Source of the DNA: an uncultured Verrucomicrobiales bacterium
GTDB taxonomy: Bacteria; Verrucomicrobiota; Verrucomicrobiia; Verrucomicrobiales; Akkermansiaceae
DNA length: 64,000 nt
Assembly: GCA_937928545.1 (NCBI GenBank)
Contig: CALGJQ010000003.1
Coordinates: 44,083 to 108,082, forward strand
Direction of reading: 5' to 3'
Of this stretch, positions 1-9,137 are shown piece after piece (positions within the stretch are counted from its first letter, which is position 1; each line of letters begins with the position of its first letter). The notes beneath the pieces were generated by a model. It did no database searches. It worked only from the letters and a program-made list of their open reading frames with translations, and was not told the origin of the DNA. The position numbers and the translations under genes were made by a program.

Positions 1-478
1 CAGCGAAGTCAAGATCTTCAATCTGTCCCTTCTCAAGCAACTTAGTCGCGTAGAGAATATCGTCCGACTCAGGAAGAAACTGCTTCTTAAAACCATCCGC
101 CCCCAATGCGATCGCTGCAGCCGCCACCGCGTCCGCAGCTCCTGGCTTCGTAATCACAAGATTGTGAGGCATGAAATCTGGATTCACAAAAGTGAGCTTC
201 ACCTTCTTACCCGCCTTCACTTCGAACGACTCCACATCGAACTGAATCTTCTCCACGATCGCATTCACACGCACCGTCGTCAGCTCAGGAGTATCCGATT
301 GAATTCCACCTTTGATGATCTTCATCTCTTCCTCCACTTCAATCTCTTGCTGACCCTTCGCTGGGTCCGCAGGACCCCACCAATGTTTGACCATTTCCGC
401 ACCTTTGACCACATGGGGGTCGGCGGATTTTAAGACGAGCTCTAGCTCGGCACCCCTTCGAGCAAACCAATCGTTCAT
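1..478 (-). CDS. Cupredoxin (plastocyanin/azurin-like) domain protein, 3' end off window
   Basis: The frame is open for 159 codons from an ATG at 478 to the window edge. Its ATG lies 10 bases after the stop of the YjhG-like gene, behind a GGGGGTGGTGA stretch that can serve as ribosome binding site, so it is probably the operon's next gene. Residues from about 70 on read as a cupredoxin: a beta-strand-rich stretch, then NPDFMPHNLVIT, where the His is the usual first copper ligand of auracyanin/azurin-like domains, then the PGAADAV region typical of such domains in planctomycetes and Verrucomicrobia. The remaining Cys/His/Met ligands would lie beyond base 1. The first 60 residues are charged, carry no signal peptide and are not recognised. 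Electron transfer or copper binding is inferred from the family. Confidence 0.6.
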   Translation of the reverse strand, partial: MNDWFARRGAELELVLKSADPHVVKGAEMVKHWWGPADPAKGQQEIEVEEEMKIIKGGIQSDTPELTTVRVNAIVEKIQFDVESFEVKAGKKVKLTFVNPDFMPHNLVITKPGAADAVAAAAIALGADGFKKQFLPESDDILYATKLLEKGQIEDLDFA

Positions 479-488
479 TCACCACCCC

Positions 489-2381
489 CTACTTCCTCAA
501 CCCCTCCCCAACCGCATCCGCATCATAAACACAGCCACCCCAGCTCCCCCCACTCGCATTCTGCAACGCCGCCCACAATCTTGTATCATCCGGCAGATCC
601 GGATGCACCCGCACCTCCGGATGTAACTCCCGCCCCATCAACTCCCCAAAATCCCCAAGAAAATCAATCGCTCCCTCCAACGAAACCGTATCAATCCTCA
701 CCCTCACCGCATCCCCATCCCGCAACTTCCCAATCGGCCCACCCGCCAACGCCTCCGGACTCACATGCCCAATACAAGCCCCCGTCGAAACTCCGCTAAA
801 CCTCCCATCAGTCACCAAAGCCACTTCCTTCCCCACCGCACAATACTTCAAGGCCGACGTCACCTGATACGTCTCCGGCATCCCCGCCCCCATCGGCCCG
901 ATCCCCGCCAAAATCATCACATCCCCCGCCCGGATCCGATCATCCCCCTGTGACTTCACCGCCGTGATTGCCGCCGCCTCACTCCCAAAGACCCGCGCCT
1001 TCCCCTCGATCAAATAAATCCCCTCCTCATCAATCATTTCCGGATCAATCGCCGTGCTCTTCACCACACTCCCCTCCGGGGCCAGATTCCCCACCGGAAA
1101 AGTCACCGTACTCGGCAAGCCCGCACTCCTCTCCCGAATCACCTCATCTGGATCAATCCCATCCAGCTCATAAAGCCGCTCCCGAACCAATTTCCTCCGC
1201 TCGCTCTTCTCCCACCACTCCAGATTCTCACCCAAAGTCATCCCGCTCACCGTCTTCACATCCAAGTTCAGCACATCTCGTACTTTCAACATCGCCTCCG
1301 GCACCCCACCCGTCAAAAACACCTGCACCGTCGCAAAGCCCTTCGGCCCATTCGGCAACGCATCCACAATCCGAGGCACCAGTTTATTCGCCGCCTGCCA
1401 ATCCGACACCGTCGGCCGCCTCAAGCCCGCCGCATGCGCAATCGCCGGCAAATGCAAAATCAAATTCGTCGATCCCCCAAAGGCCGCATGCATCACCATC
1501 GCATTATGCAGCGCCTCCTCCGTCAAAACCTCCCGCAGCGGATACTCCATCTGCATCGCCGCCCGCCCACTCCGCGTCGCCATATCTTTCCAAATCTGCG
1601 CCCCACTCGGACACAGCGCGCTATGTGGCAAACTCATTCCCAGTGCCTCCCCCATCACCTGACTTGACGCCGCCGTCCCCAAAAACTGACACCCCCCACC
1701 CGGACTCGCACAAGCCCGACAAGCTGTCGCCGCCGCCTCCCCCAACGATACCTCCCCATGCGCATACCGCGCCCCCAGCGACTGCACCTTCCCCAAATCC
1801 TCCGTCTCCTCACTCAACAAACTCACCCCACCCGGCACCAGCACCCCCGGCAAATTCCCACACCCCGCCAGCGCCATCATCATCGCCGGCAGCCCTTTAT
1901 CACAAGTCGCCACCCCCACCACCCCCTTCGCGGTCGGCAGCGACCGAATCAACCGACGCAAGACCATCGCCGCATCATTCCGAAACGGCAACGAATCCAT
2001 CATCCCCTTCGTCCCCTGCGTCCGACCATCGCACGGATCACTACAAAACGCCGCAAAAGGAACCCCCTCCAACCTCGCCACCTCATTCGCCACCGCCTCC
2101 ATCAGCAAGCCAACCTCCCAATGCCCCGAATGATACCCCAGCGCCGTCGGCGTCCCATCCGGCTGCCGGATCCCCCCCTGCGTCGACAAAATCAAAATCT
2201 CCTTCTTCCCCCACCCCGCCGCCTTCCAACCCATCCCCACATTCTGCATCCACCCAAAAAGATCCCCACTATTTCCCTTCGTCAAATCATCCCCCGAAAT
2301 CGGCAACTCCCCCTCCGTCCCCTCGGCCCGCGTCACCACCTCATCGATCCCCTCATCCCCCGATTCTAAAACATCCTTCAT
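489..2381 (-). CDS. yjhG: YjhG/YagF-type D-xylonate dehydratase (IlvD/Edd family)
   Basis: This 630-residue protein belongs to the IlvD/Edd Fe-S dehydratases and matches the longer YjhG/YagF branch rather than IlvD: it has [22 protein letters not shown] and [24 protein letters not shown] segments. The conserved Fe-S Cys context ([15 protein letters not shown]), [11 protein letters not shown] and DGRFSG near the C terminus are intact. The family removes water from D-xylonate, or a related pentonate, to give 2-keto-3-deoxy-pentonate. The start codon overlaps the stop of the upstream FAH-family gene by four bases, so the two are translationally coupled. The FAH protein would be the next enzyme in a Weimberg-type route to 2-oxoglutarate semialdehyde. 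The exact sugar acid cannot be read from sequence. Confidence 0.85.
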   Translation of the reverse strand: MKDVLESGDEGIDEVVTRAEGTEGELPISGDDLTKGNSGDLFGWMQNVGMGWKAAGWGKKEILILSTQGGIRQPDGTPTALGYHSGHWEVGLLMEAVANEVARLEGVPFAAFCSDPCDGRTQGTKGMMDSLPFRNDAAMVLRRLIRSLPTAKGVVGVATCDKGLPAMMMALAGCGNLPGVLVPGGVSLLSEETEDLGKVQSLGARYAHGEVSLGEAAATACRACASPGGGCQFLGTAASSQVMGEALGMSLPHSALCPSGAQIWKDMATRSGRAAMQMEYPLREVLTEEALHNAMVMHAAFGGSTNLILHLPAIAHAAGLRRPTVSDWQAANKLVPRIVDALPNGPKGFATVQVFLTGGVPEAMLKVRDVLNLDVKTVSGMTLGENLEWWEKSERRKLVRERLYELDGIDPDEVIRERSAGLPSTVTFPVGNLAPEGSVVKSTAIDPEMIDEEGIYLIEGKARVFGSEAAAITAVKSQGDDRIRAGDVMILAGIGPMGAGMPETYQVTSALKYCAVGKEVALVTDGRFSGVSTGACIGHVSPEALAGGPIGKLRDGDAVRVRIDTVSLEGAIDFLGDFGELMGRELHPEVRVHPDLPDDTRLWAALQNASGGSWGGCVYDADAVGEGLRK

Positions 2382-3223
2382 GACACCACGTTTTCTAAAG
2401 TTCCAATTCCCTCAATCTCAATCTCCACCACATCCCCACTCCTCAGCGTAAAGTCCGTCCCCGGCACCACCCCCGTCCCCGTCATCAACATCGCCCCCTT
2501 CGGAAAATCGATCTCCCGATAAAGCGCCTCCACCAACTCCTCCAGCCCCCGCTTCAGCTGCGTCAAATCCGTCGCATCATCAAACATCACCTCACCCCCC
2601 CGCGTAATCTTCAACTTAATAAAGGCATCCTCCTTCAAAGCCCCCCTCCCCAACAGCAAACAAGGCCCCACCGCACAGCTCCCATTATAAACCTTCGCCT
2701 GCGGTAGATAGAGCGGGTTCTCTCCCTCGATCGACCTCGAACTCACATCGTTCCCGATCGTGAACCCAAAAATCTCCCCACCTGCATTCACCGCCAGCGT
2801 CAACTCCGGCTCCGGCACATCCCAGCTCGAATCCTCCCGCACTCGGATCTCTCCACCATGCCCCACCGCCCGATACCCCATCGACTTGAAAAACAACTCC
2901 GGCCGATCCGCCTCATAAACCAAATCATAAAACAAATCCCCACCCGCCTTTTCTGACTCCTCCATCCGCGCCGACTTCGACCGCAGATACGTCACCCCCG
3001 CCGCCCAAATCTCCGTGTCCCCCGGAACCGGAGCCAAAACCCCCTCAGTCCTACTCGCCCCGTCAATCCCACTTCCCTCAGCGAAAGCCTTCTCCAAAAT
3101 CCCCTCAATTTCCCCCAGCCCAGCCTGAAAGAGTCGCTCCAAAAGTCCATTCTCTACCGCATGACCATCACCGTCTTTTTCCAGTATTAAGCCGCTTTCG
3201 AGACAGTATAGTTTCATTCCCAT
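2378..3223 (-). CDS. Fumarylacetoacetate hydrolase family protein, likely 2-keto-3-deoxy-pentonate dehydratase
   Basis: An FAH-fold protein of 281 residues. The metal-site signature is visible in EPELTL (two Glu ligands) and in the [11 protein letters not shown] segment (Asp ligand and binding loop), followed by the family's [12 protein letters not shown] stretch. The ATG at 3223 is chosen over an upstream TTG at 3250 because GGGAG lies 7 bases before it; an ATG at 3217 is also possible. FAH-family members include XylX-type 2-keto-3-deoxyxylonate dehydratases. The 4-base overlap with a YjhG-type dehydratase makes that the best guess, with ureidoglycolate or acylpyruvate hydrolysis as alternatives. 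It is the first gene of this short minus-strand operon. Confidence 0.78.
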   Translation of the reverse strand: MGMKLYCLESGLILEKDGDGHAVENGLLERLFQAGLGEIEGILEKAFAEGSGIDGASRTEGVLAPVPGDTEIWAAGVTYLRSKSARMEESEKAGGDLFYDLVYEADRPELFFKSMGYRAVGHGGEIRVREDSSWDVPEPELTLAVNAGGEIFGFTIGNDVSSRSIEGENPLYLPQAKVYNGSCAVGPCLLLGRGALKEDAFIKLKITRGGEVMFDDATDLTQLKRGLEELVEALYREIDFPKGAMLMTGTGVVPGTDFTLRSGDVVEIEIEGIGTLENVVS

Positions 3224-3288
3224 ACCCTGACTCCCACTCCTTCCCACCAAAAGCTGAAAGTCACCAAGCTCGCGACTCCTTCTCCCCC

Positions 3289-3801
3289 CTACCTCCCACG
3301 TCCATTCGAGAGCAGACCTACCACGAAATACCGCCCATCCGCCGGCAACCGCGTTTCGACTCCCATGATTTTTCGGTCCTTGTTCAAAATCGCTTTCCGA
3401 TGAGCCGGACTATTCAACCAGCCTGTGATTGTCCGCTGGGGCACTGCAGAGAGATCTCCAGCATAACCCACCATCACCACTTCTGAAAGGACCTGGTATT
3501 TCTCTTTGGTCGCTTGAGAGGCACGCTGTTTGAAATTTGCGTGGGCCATCTCACGAGTTGGCTTCCGCTTGGAGGGATGAACATTCCGCATCAAAAAATT
3601 ACCATGACCGATCGCCAAACGTCGAAGTCCCGCATCCGGAACCACCGTGCCGAGCCCTCGTTTCACTCGCTCTTGATTTACGGCCTGAAGGACCCGCGAA
3701 CTCATGGCATTTTCCTCTGCACGAGGTGAAGTCCCACCGCAGGAGCTAAGAGTAAAAACCCCTACCATAAGAAGGCTAGCTTGGAGAAAAAATCGTTTCA
3801 T
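3289..3801 (-). CDS. CAP-domain (SCP/PR1-like) lipoprotein
   Basis: The 170-residue product begins with a short basic segment, a hydrophobic core and the lipobox-like LSSCGG, so it is a predicted lipoprotein with the acylated Cys near residue 21. The rest is a compact bacterial CAP domain of the YkwD kind: VNQERVKRGLGTVVPDAGL at the start, GHGNFLM and MAHANF carrying the conserved His positions, SEVVMVGYAG in place of the usual GENI segment, and GWLNSPAHRKAIL, the family hallmark. CAP proteins are exported and bind or process envelope ligands; no enzyme activity can be assigned. It stands alone between the FAH gene and the PH-domain gene. Confidence 0.85.
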   Translation of the reverse strand: MKRFFLQASLLMVGVFTLSSCGGTSPRAEENAMSSRVLQAVNQERVKRGLGTVVPDAGLRRLAIGHGNFLMRNVHPSKRKPTREMAHANFKQRASQATKEKYQVLSEVVMVGYAGDLSAVPQRTITGWLNSPAHRKAILNKDRKIMGVETRLPADGRYFVVGLLSNGRGR

Positions 3802-3813
3802 ATGATGAGCCGC

Positions 3814-4335
3814 TTACAATTCCCCTTCAAACTCCATATCGTCCGAGTCACCGCCTTCAAAGTCGACCTCACGAACTCTCTTCTTATCACGAAGAAGTTC
3901 AACTTGCTTACGGAGCTTTTCGCGAATCTCGATTCCATTACGCACCGCCCGAATCTCGATCGTCGGAAGCGAGCGATCCGATGTCGTCAGAACGATATTG
4001 GACAGGCCAAAAACCCGCAGCCAAAACGGCTTCTCTAATCGAGTGTCTTTCACCCGATAGAGTTCCACTTCATTGATTTCTTGATTCAAAATCCCCTCAT
4101 AAATCCGCATCCTCTCACTCGTAAATTCATAAACCATCAACTTCGTCCCAAGATAGAGCCACGCGGCGTAGAAAAACGGCACCAAGGCCAGCAAGGCCAC
4201 CCAAGCCGGTAAATCAGTGCCAAAGGTGACCCACAAAATTGCGAGCGTCACCAGAAGAGCAATGACAAGAGGCCAAAAGTTAACAATCTGATGAGAGCGT
4301 CCTTTCCAGACAACATTTTCTTCTTCAGTAGGCAT
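3814..4335 (-). CDS. Bacterial PH-domain (DUF304-like) membrane protein
   Basis: This 173-residue protein has two adjacent membrane segments (about residues 19-38 and 42-62), then a soluble C-terminal domain with FTSERMRIYEGILNQEINEVELYRVKD, the pattern of bacterial PH (bPH2/YdbS-like) domains. The ATG at 4335 is preferred over an in-frame TTG at 4389, because the extra residues encoded upstream do not resemble the family. No good Shine-Dalgarno site precedes it. It follows the M14 peptidase gene on the same strand with a gap of 54 bases. The acidic C terminus (GGDSDDMEFEGEL) is unusual. The function is unknown; the family sits in the cytoplasmic membrane. Confidence 0.75.
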   Translation of the reverse strand: MPTEEENVVWKGRSHQIVNFWPLVIALLVTLAILWVTFGTDLPAWVALLALVPFFYAAWLYLGTKLMVYEFTSERMRIYEGILNQEINEVELYRVKDTRLEKPFWLRVFGLSNIVLTTSDRSLPTIEIRAVRNGIEIREKLRKQVELLRDKKRVREVDFEGGDSDDMEFEGEL

Positions 4336-4389
4336 GGTATGAAAATGCCGTCTCAGCACACATTCGGCAAGTGCAGAACCGAGCCCCAA

Positions 4390-5121
4390 TTATAATAGCC
4401 CACTGCTAGCCACCGCTTCCTTGATCACCGCTTGATGGCAAGCGATCCGCTTCTCTAGGCTTCCACTACTCGGCGTCTCAAAAGTCAACGAGAGCGGACA
4501 GCCCAGCTTTGCGAGAAAGATCGCCTCCGGCCAGCCCTCGGGTAAATCAGGATGCTCAGAATGATAAATCCAGCCCAACTCAGTCACCTCATGATCATCC
4601 ACCACCCTTTCCGGCTCGGGCTGAAAATGCGGAGAAGCCGCGTTCAAGATCGCCCGGTAGAACGATCCCTCATCACGCAAATTGATCTCATAAAAATAGA
4701 AACCACTGCTCTCCCAATCTTCATGCAGCGAAAGAAAAAGCTGAGGAGTCTCCTGCTTTTTTAACCAGTCAATATGCGCACACACCTCCTCTGACTGACA
4801 GAGACAGTAATCACGATTAAGGTCGATCCCCGTCGCACTTTCACGAAGCTTAGCCTCCGAGCCAGTCGGATTAAGGAGGGGGCAAATCAACCAGCGAAAA
4901 CGGTCGTCAAAAAAGCCCTCTCTCAGTAATCCTAACAAAGCCTGAGGCCCCGCCGGCTCATCGCCATGGATCCCAGCCGAGAGATAAAGGCAAGGCTTCG
5001 ACGAATCTCCCTTATTCGAAGCAAGCACCGGATACCCGCCAACCTCCACCAAGGTTTTGCTTTGAAAGCCCCTCGCCACGGCCTCCTTCTGCCACTCGCG
5101 GAGAAAAGCGTGCCAGTCCAT
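4390..5121 (-). CDS. M14-family zinc carboxypeptidase / deacylase
   Basis: A 243-residue cytoplasmic-looking protein with the M14 (carboxypeptidase A/succinylglutamate desuccinylase) zinc site: GIHGDEP gives His52 and Glu55, LSLHED gives the third zinc ligand His133, DLNRDY holds the substrate-binding Asn102-Arg103, and LTFETPSS carries the likely catalytic Glu215. It removes a C-terminal residue from a peptide, or an acyl group from an amino acid; murein-peptide trimming is one known role of M14 proteins like MpaA. ATG 5121 lies two bases after the stop of the ThuA-like gene, which favours it over an in-frame ATG at 5151 that would overlap. There is no signal peptide. Confidence 0.8.
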   Translation of the reverse strand: MDWHAFLREWQKEAVARGFQSKTLVEVGGYPVLASNKGDSSKPCLYLSAGIHGDEPAGPQALLGLLREGFFDDRFRWLICPLLNPTGSEAKLRESATGIDLNRDYCLCQSEEVCAHIDWLKKQETPQLFLSLHEDWESSGFYFYEINLRDEGSFYRAILNAASPHFQPEPERVVDDHEVTELGWIYHSEHPDLPEGWPEAIFLAKLGCPLSLTFETPSSGSLEKRIACHQAVIKEAVASSGLL

Positions 5122-5123
5122 CA

Positions 5124-6176
5124 CTACTTCTTCATTGGACGGAATTCCCATTTCGGAGACCCCTTTGGCTCAGGGGCAACTGGAGTTTTCCCAAGCCCAA
5201 AGTCTTCCGCTACCAACGCACGCTCTTTCCAGATCTTGGCATTCTTACCATTCCAAAATCCAAAGAAGCTCGGATAGAAGGGATCCACATAAGAGACCTC
5301 AGCCTTCTCAGGAACTTCTAAATCCAAAAGATGATAAGCACCATTCACGATCAAACGACGAAGGTCATCACTCACAAAATCCACCGAAGCACCCATCGTT
5401 GTGCAGAGCGCACGGCCCGTCTGATCTCCTTCAGGAGCCTTGTAAGTATGCAACCAAGCAAGAGCCATCATGGGATCATTCTTAGCACCCTCGACATTTT
5501 TAGAATCAGGAGCCAAAGAATCGGTCACCGCACCTCGAAGAAGAATGGTGTCTTTATCGGTGAGATGCTTCACCCCATAGACATCACTAGGGCCAAAAAT
5601 ATCCTTCACCGAGTTCAAAATCGGATGACTCTCGCGGCCTGTTTCGATAACCGCCCGAGCACCTTCACCTTTGTGTCGACCATGGTGATTCACCCATTGC
5701 TCTCCTAAAATCCTAAGCCCCCAATCTTTGGCCTTAATATCCCCCATCGTTTCCCCTCCATTAAAAGCATGAGTCGCGGTGCGAAAACCAATGACCGGCT
5801 TACCCGCATTTAGGTAGCCCCCCAGATGCTGAATCGTCTCAGGAGTATACTCTCTCATCCGAGTCCCGATAATCATCAAGTCAGCAGAATCCAGCTTTTC
5901 CCATCCTCGCACGCCCTTGGCATTGTTTGGATCAATGTAAGCTCCATCTTCGCTCCAAGAAAAAAGCACCGTGGTATTGAACCCATGATGATTTGATAAA
6001 ATTTTTGCCAGCATCGGCATGCTCTCCTCAGAGCGATACTCCTCATCACCGGAAACCAGCACAATGTGTTTCCCCTTACCTGGACCTTCCTTACCCTCAA
6101 ATGAGAGCCATTTCTCCTGAGCCCCTGCAGTCACAATTGTGACGCAAGCCAACGCGAGTCCGAACATTCGTTTCAT
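5124..6176 (-). CDS. Exported ThuA-like domain protein
   Basis: A 350-residue protein with a typical signal peptide ending near TAGAQ (residue 20). The body is a ThuA-like flavodoxin-fold domain: KHIVLVSGDEEYRSEESMP at the start, DLMIIGTRMREYTPE in the middle, GKPVIGFRTATHAF, and WVNHHGRH followed by GRESHPIL. ThuA-like proteins are abundant in Verrucomicrobia and Planctomycetes and often sit near sugar-oxidising genes, but their reaction is not settled. It is transcribed divergently from the PQQ-type propeller gene; the 83 bases between the two start codons must hold both promoters. The downstream M14 peptidase gene follows after two bases, suggesting cotranscription. Confidence 0.85.
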   Translation of the reverse strand: MKRMFGLALACVTIVTAGAQEKWLSFEGKEGPGKGKHIVLVSGDEEYRSEESMPMLAKILSNHHGFNTTVLFSWSEDGAYIDPNNAKGVRGWEKLDSADLMIIGTRMREYTPETIQHLGGYLNAGKPVIGFRTATHAFNGGETMGDIKAKDWGLRILGEQWVNHHGRHKGEGARAVIETGRESHPILNSVKDIFGPSDVYGVKHLTDKDTILLRGAVTDSLAPDSKNVEGAKNDPMMALAWLHTYKAPEGDQTGRALCTTMGASVDFVSDDLRRLIVNGAYHLLDLEVPEKAEVSYVDPFYPSFFGFWNGKNAKIWKERALVAEDFGLGKTPVAPEPKGSPKWEFRPMKK

Positions 6177-6259
6177 CTCTGCTATTAAGGAGTGAATTGC
6201 TCATCTGGAAAGAACGAAAAGCACTCTGATTCTTTCTAAATTTGCGATATCCTCCCACC

Positions 6260-7639
6260 ATGTTCATTCTCCGCCTTCTGCTGTTTTTACCATTTCTCCT
6301 TTCGGCAGAGACCTTCCCCTTAGTCTTTCACAAGGCGCCGACCCCTCTTTCACCTGAAGCCACCATCGAAGACTGGCCCCGCTTCTTTGGCCCACGAGAC
6401 AACTGCACCAGCAACGAAGGCCCCCTTCTCAAAACCTTCCCCGCCGAAGGCCCGTCCCCTGTCTTCGAACTTGCTCGCGGCGATTCCTACAGCTCGCCCA
6501 TTTTAGTCGACGGCAAACTTCTCCACTTTCATGCCCTCGACTCAAAAGAAACTCTCGATTGCCATGACGCCGAAACCGGCAAACGACTCTGGACCTTCAA
6601 CTACCCCATCAAATACCGCGACCGCTACGGCTTCTCATCCGGCCCACGTTCCAGCCCAGTCGTTCACCTGGATCGCATCTACCTCATCGGAGTCACCGCG
6701 ATGCTCCACTGCCTAGACCTCAAAACTGGGAAACCCCTCTGGAAACGTGACCTCATGAAAGAGTTCCAAATTCCGCAATACTTCTTTGGCTATGGCCCAA
6801 ATCCGGTCGTCCACGGAAAGCACCTCATCATGAACATCGGAGGAAGGGAGAACAAAACCAGCGGCACCTGCGTCGCAGCCTTTCATCTGAACGACGGAAC
6901 CACCGCTTGGAAACATGAAGACCAATGGGGTGCTTCCTATGCCTCTCCCATCGTTACGAAGCTTCACGGCCAAGACGTCGCCCTCGTTCTCGCTGCTGGA
7001 GAATCAAAACCTCCACAGGGTGGGCTCCTCGCGCTCGACCCTAAAACCGGAAAACTCCATTCCCGCTTTCCATGGAGAGCAGACATTTATGAATCAGTCC
7101 TCGCCTCCACCCCGCTCACCCTTCCTAACAATCAGGTCTTCATTTCTGAGTGCTATGAGCTCGGCGGGGTCCTCCTTCAATTTAATGAAAATTTGCAGCC
7201 CACTCCTCTTTGGAAGAATCGACTATTTGGCATGCACATGATGATTCCTCTCATCGCAAAAAATCACCTCTACGGATTTGCTGGCCGAAACATCCCTGAC
7301 ACCGAATTAAAGTCGCTTCATATTCCAAGCGGAAAATTGATATGGCAAAATGAAATGAGGTGGAAAGAAGAGGAGCGAGTCACTGGCCTCTTTCGAGCGT
7401 CTTTCCTAAAAACGGAGGACCGAACTTTTGCTCTCGGAGAGGATGGAAGTTTCTTAGAATTGCAGCTCACTCCACAAAAGCCAATTACTTTGCAGCGAAC
7501 TCGATTCTTTTACGCGAGGGAAACTTGGACCCCTCCAGTCATCCACCGAGGGTTACTTTATATTGCACAAAACTCCAGAGGCTTTGATGGCAGCGTAAAA
7601 AGGCTCGTTTGCTATGATCTTCGCGCAAAGGAAAAGTAG
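6260..7639 (+). CDS. Exported PQQ-like beta-propeller protein
   Basis: The 459-residue product has a signal peptide (MFILRLLLFLPFLLSAETF). It then shows repeated blades of the PQQ-binding-like quinoprotein propeller, each with an AxDxxTGKxxW-type motif: LDCHDAETGKRLWTF, LHCLDLKTGKPLWKR and ALDPKTGKL. The ATG at 6260 is chosen over a TTG at 6242 because only this start gives a clean signal peptide. The segment WPRFFGPRDNCTS is the common N-terminal WPxFRGP motif of planctomycete and verrucomicrobial outer propellers. No dehydrogenase active-site Asp/Glu set is obvious, so cofactor binding is unproven. It lies divergent to the ThuA-like gene. Confidence 0.85.
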   Translation: MFILRLLLFLPFLLSAETFPLVFHKAPTPLSPEATIEDWPRFFGPRDNCTSNEGPLLKTFPAEGPSPVFELARGDSYSSPILVDGKLLHFHALDSKETLDCHDAETGKRLWTFNYPIKYRDRYGFSSGPRSSPVVHLDRIYLIGVTAMLHCLDLKTGKPLWKRDLMKEFQIPQYFFGYGPNPVVHGKHLIMNIGGRENKTSGTCVAAFHLNDGTTAWKHEDQWGASYASPIVTKLHGQDVALVLAAGESKPPQGGLLALDPKTGKLHSRFPWRADIYESVLASTPLTLPNNQVFISECYELGGVLLQFNENLQPTPLWKNRLFGMHMMIPLIAKNHLYGFAGRNIPDTELKSLHIPSGKLIWQNEMRWKEEERVTGLFRASFLKTEDRTFALGEDGSFLELQLTPQKPITLQRTRFFYARETWTPPVIHRGLLYIAQNSRGFDGSVKRLVCYDLRAKEK

Positions 7640-7670
7640 AAAATTTTCTATTCCTCTCTTTCAAAAAGAG
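7637..7670. other. Palindrome and short hairpin between propeller gene and HTH gene
   Basis: TAGAAAATTTTCTA at 7637-7650 is a perfect 14-base palindrome beginning on the stop codon of the propeller gene. It is followed at once by CTCTTT-CAA-AAAGAG (7656-7670), a 6-bp hairpin. TTGACG at 7672 could be a -35 box for the next gene, but no convincing -10 at 16-18 bases was found. The palindrome could be an operator or part of a weak terminator. Confidence 0.35.
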
Positions 7671-7705
7671 ATTGACGCTAAGTCCACAAATCCTAATGGT
7701 CGCAC

Positions 7706-8014
7706 ATGGCCAAAGCAAAAAAGAAAGCAAAGCGATATAGCGCTGCGCAAAAAAAAGAGATCCTCGACTTCATCAACAAAGAAGGTCGAGGCGGACAAAC
7801 CAAAGCCGTCACTAAGTTCAAAGTGACTGCTGCTACTATCGCCTCCTGGAGACGAAAAGAAGGCGGCATTCCCATCGGGTCAAAAGGATCAGGTGGTTCC
7901 AAGGAACTTCGTGCGATCGAAGAACTTGCGTCCCTCTTGAAAGAGATTTCGGCAACTGAAGCCCATCTCGCCAAGCTTAAGAAGTCCTACAAAAAGGCAA
8001 AAGCGAAACTTTAA
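7706..8014 (+). CDS. Small HTH and coiled-coil DNA-binding protein
   Basis: A basic protein of 102 residues. Residues 9-50 (YSAAQKKEILDFINKEGRG then TKAVTKFKVTAATIASWRRK) have the form of a transposase-OrfA/homeodomain-like helix-turn-helix, and residues 66-102 form a Lys-rich amphipathic helix likely to be a coiled coil. No integrase partner, inverted repeats or target duplications are present, so it is more likely a domesticated or stand-alone nucleoid or regulatory protein than an insertion sequence. It is a single-gene unit: the stop is followed within 75 bases by a strong hairpin terminator. An exact family name is not recognised. Confidence 0.65.
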   Translation: MAKAKKKAKRYSAAQKKEILDFINKEGRGGQTKAVTKFKVTAATIASWRRKEGGIPIGSKGSGGSKELRAIEELASLLKEISATEAHLAKLKKSYKKAKAKL

Positions 8015-8057
8015 AGCCACCACACACACAGGCAACACACACTACACCCACTCGTTT

Positions 8058-8088
8058 AAGAGCTCCACAATGATGGGGCTCTTTTTTT
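8058..8088 (+). terminator. Rho-independent terminator of the small HTH gene
   Basis: AAGAGCTCC (8058-8066) pairs with GGGGCTCTT (8075-8083) as a 9-bp stem with one G-T pair and an 8-base loop, and is followed by a run of T to 8088. This is the clearest intrinsic terminator in the window. It also separates the plus-strand HTH gene from the convergent moaA gene. Confidence 0.85.
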
Positions 8089-8107
8089 GTCTCGAAACCA
8101 AAAAACC

Positions 8108-9100
8108 TCAGCCACCCAAGTAGCTCATTTCCGCCTTCGACTTCTTTACCTCTCCCCTCTCTTCTGAGTATCGATCTTCCCTCTTCGACCAAAGCCCCCT
8201 GATAAACTCAACAAGCTCTTCATCGCTTTCCACCGATCTTAAGCACTCGCGTAAATCTTGCCCTTCCCCCGCAAACAAACAGGTGAAGACCTTCCCTTCT
8301 GCCGAAACCCGCAATCGCGAACAATCCCCACAAAAGGGCTGACTGACCGAAGAGATAATCCCAAATTCTCCCTCTCCATCTGAAAAGCGCCAGCGCTTCG
8401 CCACCTCACCCGGATAAGAAGCCGGCACCACTTCTGCCGGATAAGCCTCAGTCACTCGATCCAAAATTTCACGAGCCGTCATCACTTGAGAGGTATCCCA
8501 GCCATTGGTCTCGCCCACGTCCATGAATTCAATAAAACGAAGAGTCACCCCTGCCTCTCGGCTCCAACGAGTCATCGGGAGAATCTCCTGATCATTCACC
8601 CCTTTCTGAACCACCATGTTCACCTTCACTAGCAGGCCAAATTTCTGAGCGCTCTCGATTCCTAAAAGAACCCTCTCTAACTTCGCGCCCACCCCATTCA
8701 TCTCCGCAAAAACTTTTTCATCCAACGCATCCAAACTCACCGTCACTCGGTCCAAGCCTGCCTTCGCCAAACCTTCGGCATGGTGATTCAGCAAAATCCC
8801 ATTCGTGGTCATCGCCAGATCCTCAACTCCGGGCACCGCGGCGATCATCGCAACCAAATCAGCCACCCCACGTCGCAAAAGCGGCTCACCACCCGTCAAT
8901 CGCACCTTCGTCACCCCCAACTCCACTCCCGCTCGCACCGTTCGGATCATTTCCCCGAAAGTCAAAATCTCCTCACGAGGCAAAAATTGATAACCCGGTC
9001 CAAACACCTCAACCGGCATACAATAACGACAACGAAAGTTGCAGCGATCAGTCAGCGAAAGCCGCAGATCACGAAGAGGTCGTTGCAATCGATCTAGCAC
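8108..9100 (-). CDS. moaA: GTP 3',8-cyclase MoaA
   Basis: Radical-SAM enzyme that turns GTP into (8S)-3',8-cyclo-7,8-dihydroguanosine 5'-triphosphate, the first step of molybdenum cofactor synthesis. With the GTG start at 9100 it has 330 residues, the family's usual size. The radical-SAM cluster is DRCNFRCRYC (Cys20, 24, 27). The second, GTP-binding Fe-S site is CGDCSRLRVSAEGKVFTC, and the essential C-terminal Gly-Gly is intact (SYLGG). The frame stays open to a GTG at 9220, but that would place 40 non-conserved residues inside lpxK; the 9100 start lies 37 bases after the lpxK stop. It is the last gene of the long minus-strand run. No other moa genes are in the window. Confidence 0.92.
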   Translation of the reverse strand: MLDRLQRPLRDLRLSLTDRCNFRCRYCMPVEVFGPGYQFLPREEILTFGEMIRTVRAGVELGVTKVRLTGGEPLLRRGVADLVAMIAAVPGVEDLAMTTNGILLNHHAEGLAKAGLDRVTVSLDALDEKVFAEMNGVGAKLERVLLGIESAQKFGLLVKVNMVVQKGVNDQEILPMTRWSREAGVTLRFIEFMDVGETNGWDTSQVMTAREILDRVTEAYPAEVVPASYPGEVAKRWRFSDGEGEFGIISSVSQPFCGDCSRLRVSAEGKVFTCLFAGEGQDLRECLRSVESDEELVEFIRGLWSKREDRYSEERGEVKKSKAEMSYLGG

Positions 9101-9137
9101 GAGGGGAATGTTCCGTCTCTTTCGAAAAATACCAGCG

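Noticed and set aside
968..2383. A 471-codon plus-strand frame opposite the YjhG-type gene
   Set aside because: Composition is extreme in Pro, Ser and His, as expected for the complement of a G/C-rich gene; the minus-strand frame encodes a complete enzyme with all motifs.
7706..8014. An insertion sequence around the small HTH gene
   Set aside because: No second frame, no terminal inverted repeats and no target-site duplication; a regular terminator follows the gene.
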